Assembly (NCBI RefSeq): GCF_012952295.1 | Contig: NZ_JABBCH010000002.1 | Location: 496,001 to 560,000, forward strand | DNA from: Crystallibacter degradans | Lineage (GTDB): Bacteria > Actinomycetota > Actinomycetes > Actinomycetales > Micrococcaceae | Length of the DNA stretch: 64,000 nucleotides | Reading direction: 5' to 3' | Shown here: piece by piece, positions 28,566 through 37,300 of the stretch | Position numbering within the stretch: position 1 is the stretch's first letter | Layout: each line of letters begins with the position of its first letter | The notes under the pieces: generated by a model | What the model was told of the DNA's origin: nothing | Database searches by the model: none | Seen by the model: only the letters and a program-made list of their open reading frames with translations | Made by a program: the position numbers and the translations under genes

Positions 28566-29115
28566 TCAGGCGTCGCGCGGGTTTCGCACGGGGTCACGCG
28601 GACTGTAGTAGCGCCGCAGCCAGCGGGACAGGCCGTCGGTGACGTCGGACATGGTGGAAAAGATCGCGGCCTGGTTCACAATGCGCTCATCCAGCGAAGG
28701 CGGTTCGAAAAACAACGGGATGCTGCGTCCGTCATCGTCGCGGAACCGGTCGAACTTGGAGAGGGTGTAGGCCGAGCGCGTGAGCATCTCCGTGGTGAAG
28801 AGTCCGCCGCCTGCCGGTTCGATCTCGCTGCGCAGTTCCGGCGGCAGCAGCGTATGGGCTGCCGCATAATCCACGCACCAGACCGCACCGGCTTCCTCAT
28901 ACCGGGAGGTGTTCCCTGGTGGCAAAGTGCAGCGCGACGTAGGGGTGAATGGCTCCAGCCCAGCAGCCGCGTGGGCAGGTCGCGCTCCGCGGAGGTGTGG
29001 CCTCGGTAGCCACCGCGACACGGATGTGCGGACGGGAGGGCTGCCACCGGTCCTGCGTCAGGGCGGCGATCAGACCGTAGAGATCGTCCGGATCAACCTC
29101 CACGACGGATTCCAT
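28566..29115 (-). pseudogene. Decayed FRG-domain gene
   Basis: Three successive minus-strand frames carry consecutive pieces of one FRG-domain protein. From 29115, frame A reads DPDDLYGLIAALTQDRW; a second frame reads GYRGH then directly LPTRLLGWSHSP; frame A again gives YVALHFATREH; a third frame gives YEEAGAVWCVD and PLFFEPPSLDERIVNQ, and ends FSTMS-DVTDGLSRWLRRYYSPRD. FRG proteins normally have about 60 residues between the FRG motif and LPTRLLDW, and about 50 between FSxMS and GLxxWLRRYY; both blocks are missing. The whole is about 183 codons against roughly 290 expected, with at least two frameshifts. I infer a relic, not a functional gene. Confidence 0.8.
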
Positions 29116-29172
29116 CGCGGACTTCCCTCCTTCCCGCCTGCCCTGCTGTCCTTGCCGTCCCCACGGCCGGTG

Positions 29173-29916
29173 CTACGTGGCACCCCGGCGCACGGCCTCG
29201 TCCACCGCGGTGGCGATCCCGCCGCGGTACGGTTCACCATGGCCGGGCAACGCGGTGCCGGCGCCGGTCTCGGCCAGCAATTCCAGCGATTTCAACGCCT
29301 GCCGGGTGTCTGCCGTGGCGGCAGCGGAGACAATGTGCGGCCCGCGCTTACCGGTGTACGGATCAAGGGTGACCAGGGCATCTCCGGTGATGATGGTGTC
29401 CCGTTCGGGGAAATGGAGTGCGCAGTGGCCCTCGGTATGGCCGGGGGTATGGATAACCGCCGGCGCGCCGGGCAACTGCAGGCCCGCCTCGGCGCCCAGC
29501 ACACGAAGATCCGTGACGCCCCGGACATTGAGCGCTCCGGCCAGCGTCATCCGGGTCAGGATGGGAACGCAGGCGGGGTACTTGAAGGGGTAGGCCAGCC
29601 GGTTCTTTTCGTGCTTGTACCGGTACGGGTGCTCGGCGATATAACTGTCGCCCGGATGTGCATAGACCGGCACATCGAGGTCATGCTGGACCCTGGCGGC
29701 GAACCCAAGGTGGTCGAAATGCGCGTGCGTGAGGACCAGCGCGGAAATGTCCCGGGTTGAACGGCCAAGCTCGCGGATGGCAGCGACGGTCATCTTCCAC
29801 ATCGCGGGCAGGCCGGAGTCGACCAGCATGATCTGGTCGCCGTCCTCGACGATGTAGCAGTTCACGTTGGCATGCTCGATGAGATGGATCTTCTCGGCTA
29901 CATTGCGATGGAACAT
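29173..29916 (-). CDS. Metallo-beta-lactamase-fold hydrolase (glyoxalase II-like)
   Basis: 247 residues. The zinc-site motif LVLTHAHFDHLGFAAR (about 59-74), HTPGHTEGHCALHFP and ITGDALVTLDPYTG are in the order of the MBL fold, and the C-terminal ALPGHGEPYRGG supplies the last His. Substrate unknown; similar proteins act on thioesters or lactones. ATG 29916 has GAGGG about 9 nt upstream. It lies between the FRG relic and the pseudouridine synthase without clear operon linkage. Confidence 0.8.
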   Translation of the reverse strand: MFHRNVAEKIHLIEHANVNCYIVEDGDQIMLVDSGLPAMWKMTVAAIRELGRSTRDISALVLTHAHFDHLGFAARVQHDLDVPVYAHPGDSYIAEHPYRYKHEKNRLAYPFKYPACVPILTRMTLAGALNVRGVTDLRVLGAEAGLQLPGAPAVIHTPGHTEGHCALHFPERDTIITGDALVTLDPYTGKRGPHIVSAAATADTRQALKSLELLAETGAGTALPGHGEPYRGGIATAVDEAVRRGAT

Positions 29917-30116
29917 GGCAGTGCCCTCTTATCGGTGTTTGGCACCGGCCGGCCGGACCCTTCGCCGCTACCGCTCACGGCCCGATCGGACAACGGCTCG
30001 TTGACTCGACTCTAACCACGTAGGGCCGGCCGTGTAAGGGGCTCGGCCAAAACGCGCATTTCGCTCGCGCAGTTTGATCGCTCGCTCTGCTCGGCTCGGC
30101 CCGGCGGCCCGGCTGC

Positions 30117-31049
30117 TCAGCGGCGGGCAGGCTCCGGAGCGGCGGCGGCTGCCCACTCGGAGAGCTCCAGCCGACTGCGGTATTCGACCGGGGCGCCGGA
30201 GAGCGGATCGGTGAACCTAACGCCGCGGGCCAGCAGCTGCAGCGGCCGGCTGTAATCGTCCGGGGCCTTGTCCAGCAGGACCGGGTAGAACGGATCGTGC
30301 AGGATGCCCACTCCCAGCGAGGCCATATGCACGCGCAGCTGGTGGGTCTTGCCGGTATGCGGTTCCAGCCGGTACTTGCCAAGCACCCCGCGGGCTTCCT
30401 CCAGCTCGATCCGGGTCTCGGCGTTGAACTCGCCGGCCACCACCTCGGCCAGCAGATAGGTGCGGGACTTGACCATCCGGTTGCGCACGACGAGCGGGAA
30501 CTGAAGCCGCTGGTCCACCGCCGCGATCGCCTCGTACTCCTTTTCCACCAGGCGCTTTTCGAAGAGCACTTGGTAGTTGCCGCGGGTGGCCGGATTGGTG
30601 GAAAAGAGCAGCACGCCGGCCGTAAGGCGGTCCAGCCGGTGCATGGGAATCAGGTCCGGGATGCCGAGTTGGACGCGCAGGCGGACCAGTGCCGACTCGC
30701 TGATATAGGTTCCGCCCGGCGTGGTCGGGAGGAAATGGGGCTTGTCCACTACCAGGATGTTCTCGTCCTGATGCAGAATGTTCAGTTCCACCGGCAGCCG
30801 TTCCTCGGCCGGCAGCGTCCGGTAGTACCAAATGAAGGTGTGCTCCTCCAGCAGGGTGCCCCGGTGAAGCCGCACACCGCCCTCGCCGACAATCTCGCCG
30901 CGGTCGAAACGGTCCTTGATGCCCTCCGGGTCCACGTGTCCCCAGCGGTGCAGCATGTAGTCCAGCGCCGTCTGCCACGGCCCGTTGCCGGGCAGTCGCA
31001 GCCTGGTGGCGTTAACGCCGTCGCGCACGGGGAGGGGGGATTTCATCAC
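30117..31049 (-). CDS. RluA-family RNA pseudouridine synthase
   Basis: 310-residue cytosolic enzyme that isomerises uridine in rRNA or tRNA. The catalytic motif MHRLDRLTAGVLLFS (Asp in HRLD) and the KTHQLRVHMASLGVGILHDPFYPV segment are both clear, and the N-terminal part is RluA-like (VVDKPHFLPTTPGG). Target site not predictable; RluA or RluD-type dual enzymes are candidates. GTG 31049, immediately followed by ATG 31046, is preceded by TACCCT at 6 nt. Confidence 0.88.
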   Translation of the reverse strand: MMKSPLPVRDGVNATRLRLPGNGPWQTALDYMLHRWGHVDPEGIKDRFDRGEIVGEGGVRLHRGTLLEEHTFIWYYRTLPAEERLPVELNILHQDENILVVDKPHFLPTTPGGTYISESALVRLRVQLGIPDLIPMHRLDRLTAGVLLFSTNPATRGNYQVLFEKRLVEKEYEAIAAVDQRLQFPLVVRNRMVKSRTYLLAEVVAGEFNAETRIELEEARGVLGKYRLEPHTGKTHQLRVHMASLGVGILHDPFYPVLLDKAPDDYSRPLQLLARGVRFTDPLSGAPVEYRSRLELSEWAAAAAPEPARR

Positions 31050-31055
31050 CCTTCA

Positions 31056-31061
31056 AGGGTA
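31056..31061 (-). promoter_or_regulatory. -10 hexamer TACCCT, leaderless GTG start
   Basis: TACCCT, 6 nt, GTG 31049 (followed at once by an ATG). Confidence 0.5.
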
Positions 31062-31140
31062 CCGGCGCCCGGCGCAGCCGTCGTCCGGCCGCTGCTGCCC
31101 AAACCCGCCGCCAGCGCCGCTGCCATTCCGGCCGAAAGAG

Positions 31141-31171
31141 ATGACAGCAACCCCTGGCCCTGCCCTATAGT
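31141..31171 (+). promoter_or_regulatory. Promoter of DUF4193 gene (ATGACA ... TATAGT)
   Basis: TATAGT at 31166-31171 with ATGACA at 31141-31146 (spacer 19). Expected leader about 67 nt with GGAGG before ATG 31245, so this gene is leadered, unlike many neighbours. Confidence 0.55.
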
Positions 31172-31244
31172 GGGGAACCAACGTTCTTGCGGGAGCGTGC
31201 TGAAGCGTACGAGGACGGTCAACAGTTGAAAGTGGAGGCCCGCG

Positions 31245-31544
31245 ATGGCGACAGATTACGATGCACCGCGAAAGTCGACCGAGGACGAGCCCGAAGAGTC
31301 CATTGAAGAGCTGAAAGCACACAAGACTGACAACCGGTCTCCGGAAATCGAGGTGGACGAAGCGGACGCGGCCGAAGGCTTCGAACTGCCCGGCGCCGAT
31401 CTCTCCGGCGAGGAGCTCCAGGTCAGGATCATCCCGCCCGGCGAGGATGAATTCACCTGTTCATCCTGCTTCCTGATCCGGCACCATTCCATGCTCGCGC
31501 GGGAGCAGGACGGCCTGTTCTACTGCAAGGACTGCGAAGGCTAG
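31245..31544 (+). CDS. DUF4193 zinc-ribbon protein
   Basis: 99-residue actinobacterial protein: MATDYDAPRK start, a long acidic middle (about 15-50), and the DELQVRI-like ELQVRIIPPGEDEFTCSSC segment with a C-terminal zinc ribbon formed by Cys72, Cys75, Cys94 and Cys97. This is the DUF4193 signature; a role in transcription or RNA polymerase contact is often supposed but not established. GGAGG precedes the ATG. Its stop is one base from the stop of the convergent DUF6541 gene. Confidence 0.88.
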   Translation: MATDYDAPRKSTEDEPEESIEELKAHKTDNRSPEIEVDEADAAEGFELPGADLSGEELQVRIIPPGEDEFTCSSCFLIRHHSMLAREQDGLFYCKDCEG

Positions 31545-31545
31545 C

Positions 31546-33498
31546 TCAGCTGCAACCGGTGATCCGGTAAAGAGCCGCGTCTCCTTCGCTGTCCATGAGC
31601 TCGAAACCGTTCTCCGCACCCAGGTCCCGCAGCCCCGGCTGGATGCTGGTTTCGCCCGGGTGCACCGAACTCGTGCCGAAGTCCAGGACAAACTCCACGC
31701 CGGTCGCCCGCACAGCTTCGCAGACCGCCGGGTCCGTGGCCATCTCGTCCAGCTTCTGAAGAATGAGCTTCCCGTTGACGGCTGGGGAGGTAGTGCCGGA
31801 AGGCAGCAGCGTCTGGATCCCCGTGTACGAGTAGGACAAGGATGCCCCGGTCATCGGATTGCCAACGACGACGGCGTCCGCCGGTACCTGCTCGGGCAGC
31901 CGTTTGATCAGGGCGAGTTCGTCCTCGGTGAGCAGGTACGAATCGTCAGTGAACCGGTACTTGAACGCCGCTTCCTGGATGCTGCGCTGGGCGGCGAACA
32001 GCGGCGCGACCGCCAGCGCCACGATGGTCAGCACCGCCGTGGCGGCCGGCCGGAACCACACCGGCTGCTTCTTCTCCTTGCGCGCCAGCCAGGCCCGGAA
32101 GAAGGACCGTGCCGTCCCGGCCAGCGCCACGCCGCCTAAGGAGGCGATCAGGATGCCGGCCACCGGAAGCATGGCGCTGATCCGGAAAAAGTCGTTGTAC
32201 CAGATCCCGGCCACCAGCCAGCGGATCAGCGGAGCTTCCTTCCAGTTGCCCACCACGAAAATCACGGCGGCGACCAGATAGATCCCCAGGACCCAGCGGT
32301 GCTTGCGCACATTAAGTACGACGGCGGCCCCCACGATGGTGAGCACCGTCGCCAGGATTCCGATGGGCCGGTAGAGCGGGGCATGCACCACCACCTCCCA
32401 GAGCGCCAGGAGCGCGTTGCCCATGTTGTCCCAGTTTTCCGAGCTGCTGCGCGCCGGCCGGAGCAGTGCCCACAGGACGCCGAGGACCACCAGGTAGGCC
32501 ACGGTGCCGAGCCCGGCCTTCGTCTTGTCGCGGGAAGTACCCGAGCGGGAGACGCGGTACGCCGCAGCCAGTACCATCGGCGTCGCAAGCGCCAGCAGTC
32601 CCATCACGGTGGCCGGATGCGCCAGCGCCATGCCCGGTACCAGCCCGGCCAGCAGCAGGACGTTGCCCTCGGTGGAGATGGTGCCGGGCAGGCCGATTCG
32701 CAGCAACTGGATCACCAGGCCGAGGGCGGCGGGCAGGATGGCGATGGAGAGCATGAACGGATAGACCACGCCGAATTCCAGCAACAGGTAGGGAAAGCTG
32801 CTGAAGGCGGTGGAGAGCACCGCGGCCACCAGCAGCGGCATCATCCGTTCGCCGGTAATGCGGCTGACCAGGAAGAGGCAGCCGGTGCTCCAGATGCCGG
32901 TGATCAGGACAATGTTGGTGACGTTGATGGCGGCGGCCACGGGGAGGCTGGCGGTGGTCATGACCAAGGAAACGACGGCGTGCCAGCCGGCCGGGTAGAA
33001 GACTCCCTGGTCCGTGGTGCCCAGGTAGCCCAGCGTCAGCGAGGAGGCATTGGAAGTGTCCGCGATGTAGCGCAGGGCATTGAGGTGGAAGATGTTGTCG
33101 TGCGATTGGGCGATGTTTTCCGGCGACCCGATGATCCAGAACATGTAGCCGGCCAGCGGCACGGCCGAGACCGCCCAGGTAATCGCGACCGTCCGCCAGG
33201 GCGCCGGGGCCGATGCTGCGGTGTGTTCGCGGTGCAGCCGGTTCCGCATCAACCGCCGCAGCCACCACAGGGCAACCGCAACCACCACGGTAACCAGCAG
33301 CAGCGTTGGCCAGGCCCAGGGCAGTCCGGTCAGGCCGCCGAGTTCCGCGGCGACCACCATGGCGGTGATGCTGAACGGACCGGCCACGGCGACCAGCGCC
33401 AGGCGGCGCAGGCCCAGGACACTGCCCCAGAGCAGGCCGGGTCCGAAGACCAGCACCACGGCCGTCACGAAGGCCGGGATGGTCTCGACCCAGCTCAT
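31546..33498 (-). CDS. Large multi-pass membrane protein, DUF6541-like
   Basis: 650 residues with about 14 membrane helices spread over residues 1-530, then an extracytoplasmic C-terminal domain (about 530-650). The FVTAVVLVFGPGLLWGSVLGLR start, the GSPENIAQSHDNIFHLNALRYI loop with conserved acidic residues, and GWHAVVSLVM are as in DUF6541 proteins, which resemble GT-C glycosyltransferases. A role in envelope glycan assembly is a fold-based inference only. AAGGGGG precedes ATG 33498. It is followed downstream by DUF4193 in the opposite direction. Confidence 0.7.
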   Translation of the reverse strand: MSWVETIPAFVTAVVLVFGPGLLWGSVLGLRRLALVAVAGPFSITAMVVAAELGGLTGLPWAWPTLLLVTVVVAVALWWLRRLMRNRLHREHTAASAPAPWRTVAITWAVSAVPLAGYMFWIIGSPENIAQSHDNIFHLNALRYIADTSNASSLTLGYLGTTDQGVFYPAGWHAVVSLVMTTASLPVAAAINVTNIVLITGIWSTGCLFLVSRITGERMMPLLVAAVLSTAFSSFPYLLLEFGVVYPFMLSIAILPAALGLVIQLLRIGLPGTISTEGNVLLLAGLVPGMALAHPATVMGLLALATPMVLAAAYRVSRSGTSRDKTKAGLGTVAYLVVLGVLWALLRPARSSSENWDNMGNALLALWEVVVHAPLYRPIGILATVLTIVGAAVVLNVRKHRWVLGIYLVAAVIFVVGNWKEAPLIRWLVAGIWYNDFFRISAMLPVAGILIASLGGVALAGTARSFFRAWLARKEKKQPVWFRPAATAVLTIVALAVAPLFAAQRSIQEAAFKYRFTDDSYLLTEDELALIKRLPEQVPADAVVVGNPMTGASLSYSYTGIQTLLPSGTTSPAVNGKLILQKLDEMATDPAVCEAVRATGVEFVLDFGTSSVHPGETSIQPGLRDLGAENGFELMDSEGDAALYRITGCS

Positions 33499-33526
33499 AG
33501 TCCCCCTTCTGGAATTCTGTTGCTAA

Positions 33527-34333
33527 TCATATGGTCTCGGGCTGGCAGCGCGGGCAGAAATACAGGTCCCGCTCCGTTAGCTCCGTCTCGCCCAGCTTGG
33601 CATGGACTACCGGGGTGCGGCAGCGCAGGCAGGGCTGCCCGGCCCGGCCGTAGACCCAGACCGGACTCGCGTTCCGGCCTGCCGGCCCGCCGGTGGTGTT
33701 GCGCCGGTTCCGGTCTTTGTTCGCTTCAAGCAGGGTCTTGGCCAGCTGCACGATCCGGGGCAGGTCCGGTACCTGGCCTACCTTCGCCAGCGGGTGCACG
33801 CCGGCCAGGAAACAGAGCTCGCAGCGGTAGATGTTGCCGATGCCGGCGAGGTTCCGCTGGTCCAGCAGCGCCAGGCCGATGCCGCGCTCCGGATCGGACC
33901 GCAGCCGCCGCAGCGCTTCCTCCGCGTCCCAATCCAGGCCCAGCAGATCCGGCCCCAGATGGCCCACTGCCTTGGCTTCCTCCGCCGTCGGTATGACTTC
34001 GAGGATGCCCAGCAGGAATCCGACGGCGGTGGCCGGCTTGGTCTCCAGCACCACGCGGGCCTGGAACGCGGGCTTGTTCCACCGCTGGCCGGGAGCGTAG
34101 ATCCGCCAGCTGCCGTCCATCAGCAGGTGGGAATGAATGCTCAGTTCCCCGGCGGGTCCGGAGGCGCGCATCAGCAGGTGCTTGCCGCGGGAGATGACGT
34201 TGTCCACGGTGTTGCCCGCGAGGTCCAGGGTGGCCAGCTTGGGCACGCGGAAGTCGGAGCGCAGCAGCACTTGCCCGGCCAGCGCGGCGTGCAGGCTGCG
34301 CGCGGTGCGCCAGACGTTGTCCCCCTCAGGCAC
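33527..34333 (-). CDS. Formamidopyrimidine/endonuclease VIII-type DNA glycosylase (Nei2-like)
   Basis: 268-residue base-excision repair enzyme. The N-terminal MPEGDNVWRTAR supplies catalytic Pro2 and Glu3; the helix-two-turn-helix core QRNLAGIGNIYRCELCFLAGVHP and a zinc finger near the C-terminus (Cys-Leu-Arg-Cys and CPRC) complete the Fpg/Nei fold. Mycobacterial Nei2 is adjacent to lhr in the same way. The GTG start lies 8 bases inside the Lhr stop region (GTGCCTGA), so translation is coupled to lhr. Confidence 0.92.
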   Translation of the reverse strand: MPEGDNVWRTARSLHAALAGQVLLRSDFRVPKLATLDLAGNTVDNVISRGKHLLMRASGPAGELSIHSHLLMDGSWRIYAPGQRWNKPAFQARVVLETKPATAVGFLLGILEVIPTAEEAKAVGHLGPDLLGLDWDAEEALRRLRSDPERGIGLALLDQRNLAGIGNIYRCELCFLAGVHPLAKVGQVPDLPRIVQLAKTLLEANKDRNRRNTTGGPAGRNASPVWVYGRAGQPCLRCRTPVVHAKLGETELTERDLYFCPRCQPETI

Positions 34334-37300
34334 GGAACCTCAGTCCCCGCGGCGTGGTGTAGAAGCCGGCGCCGGTCAGTGCCCGGGCCACGTCCGTGTC
34401 GAGCACGGGTGCGCCGTTCACCTTCTCCACGGCCATCTTGTCCGCGGCGCCGCGGCGGATGATGCCGACCAACGCCTCGGCACACAGCGTCAGCGCGTCC
34501 GGATCCTCGGTGAAGGTCAGCAGCGTCTTGCCGCCGCGCTCCACATACAGGGCCAGCTCCCCGTCCACCAGCACCACCAGCGCACCGGCCTTGCGGCCCG
34601 GCCGGTGTCCGCCGTCCTGCACCGGCCAGGCCAACGCCGCCCCGTACGGATTGGCCGGATCCGTGGCGGCGAGCGCGAGCGCGGACGGGGCCTGCTCGCC
34701 AAGCTGTGCATCGCGGTTGAAGGAGCGCAGCCGGTCCACGGTGGCGGGTACGGCGAACTGCGCGGCGCCGAGGTGCTCGATGAAGTAGCCGCGCCGGCAG
34801 CGACCGCTTTCCTCCAGCCGCGCCAGCACCTTGTAGAGCAGCCCGAAGCCGCCCGGAATCCCTTCATTGGCCACCGAGCCGCGGGTCACCACGCCGTAGC
34901 GGTCCAGCATCAGTTCGGCGGTGGCATGCGCGTGGATGGTCGGATCCGCTTCCGGCGCCGGCAGCAGCGACCAGCGCCCGGCCGCGAGCGGAAGTGACGC
35001 TCGTCCAGGGTGTCCCGCTCCTGCGCCCGGCCTCAGCCCGGCACCCGAGCCAAAGCCGCTCCCTGCGCCGAGCCCGTGAATCCGCCCGATCCGGCCCAGC
35101 CGTGCCGAGCGGGCGCGCGGCGCGGACGGCCGCTGCTTGTGTGCGGTGGTTCCGCCGGCGAGCAGGGCGCGCACCGGGGTGAACGTGTCATTGGTGATCC
35201 GCCCGGCCCAGACCAGTTCCCACAGGGCCGTCACGACGTCGGCGTCCGTGGCCTGCGTGCCGGCGGCCGCCAGCGCGTCCGCGAGTTGGCGGAAGAAGAA
35301 AGCTGCGCCGCCGAACTGCCCGCCGGAGGCAAGCAGGTTCAGCAGTTCGTACTGCAGCACGCTGGGCTCGAAATCGGGCTGCGGATTCAGCGTCAGCGGG
35401 GCGTTCTCGGCCAACTGCAACGTGATCCAGCCGTCGTTTCCCGCCAGTGAACCGGCGCCCGCCCACAGCACCTCGCCGGTGGCGGTCAGCTCGTCAAGCA
35501 TCGACGGCGCGTAATTGGCCACGCGGGTGCCCAGGATCAGCGGCTCCCAGGCCGACGCCGGCACGGGCACGCCGGAGAGCTGGTCGATCACGGTGGCCAC
35601 ACCGTCGAGTCCCCGCAGGCCGGAGCCGACGTTCTGCCAGACCGGCAGGAACCGCGCGTAGGTGGCCGGATCCACCGGCTCCACTTCCTGCCGGAGGGCG
35701 GCCAGCGAACGGCGGCGGATCTTGCGCAGCACCTCGACATCGCACCACTCCACCACACCGGTCACCGGCGGGACGGCGCTTTCCGGCGGACGGAACTCAC
35801 CCTCGGCCACGCGCCCGTCCTTGAGCAGCCGGCGCAGCGCGGTGTCGACCACGGCCACGCCGAGCCCCAGCCGGGCCGCGCATTCCGGCGCGGTGAACGG
35901 TCCGTGCGTGCGGGCGTACCGGCCCACCAGGTCCCCGAGCGGATCCGCCACCGGCTCGATGAACGCCAGCGGCACCCCCATCGGCAGCGGCACCCCGAGT
36001 GCGTCGCGCAGCCGCGCGGCGTCTTCGACGGCGGCCCAACGCCCGACGCCGGCAATGCCCACCTTGAGTGCGCGGTTGGCTTTGGCCAGTTCCGCCAGCA
36101 GTGGCTCGACATAGGCCACGGCGGCATCGTCCACCGCAGCCTCGCTGTCCGGCGTCGTGGTCTCGGCTGCTGCCGGCCCCGCGCCCTCGGGGAGATCGAC
36201 GCGCAAGGCGATTTCCGCCGTCGTGAGCGGTCCGAGCAACCGGAGCAGGTCCGCGATGCCCTCGATGCCGCGGACCTTCCGGTCCTCGCTGAGGCGCTGG
36301 AGCTCGCGCTCCGTGCGGGCGATGATGTCCGCGTCCAGCAGTTCGCGCAGTTCCGCCCGGCCCAGCAAGTCATTGAGCAGCGACGGATCCAGCGAGAGGG
36401 CCGCCGCGCGCCGCTCGGCCAGCGGGGAGTCGCCTTCGTAGAGGAAGGACGCCACGTAGCCGTAGAGCAGCGAGCGGGCGAACGGGGACGGTTGCGGCGT
36501 GGTGGTCTCGAGGATGCGCAGTTCCCGACGCTCGATGGAAGAGGCGATGTCTTTCAAAGCGGGCAGGTCGTAGACATCCTGCAGGCATTCGCGCACGGTT
36601 TCGAGCACGATGGGAAAGGTGGGGTACTTCCGGGCGACATCCAGCAGCTGGGCCGAGCGCTGGCGCTGCTGCCACAGGGGGGTGCGTTTGGCCGGGTTCT
36701 GCCGGGGGAGCAGCAGGGCACGGGCGGCGCACTCGCGGAACCGGGACGCGAAGAGTGCCGAGCCGCCGACCTCGGCCGTGACGATCTGGTCCAGCTCCTC
36801 CGGATCGAACAGGAACAGCTCCGCGCCCGGCGGCTCGTCCTCCATCATCGGCACGCGCAGCACAATGCCGTCATCTGCGGCCATGGCGGAGCCATCCATA
36901 CCGTAGCGCTGGTGCAGCCGGGCGCCGACGGCGAGGGCCCAGGGCGCGTGCACGGGCATGCCGAACGGGCTGTGCAGCACCACCCGCCAGTCGCCGAGCT
37001 CGTCATGGAAGCGCTCCACCACCAGTGCCCGGTCGCTGGGCACCACGTCCGTGGCCTGCCGCTGCTCGGCCAGATAGGCCACCAGGTTGGCGGCGGCCCA
37101 TTCATCCAGGCCGTTGCTGCGCAGCCGTTCCAGTGCCGGCTCCTCGGCTGTTGCGGACAGCTCGCGCACAAAGGCGCCCAGCGCGCGGCCCAGCTCAACC
37201 GGGCGGCCGAGCGAATCGCCCTTCCAGAACGGGAGTTTGCCGGGCTGGCCGAAGGCGGGGGAAACCAGCACCCGGTCATGGGTGATGTCTTCGATCCGCC

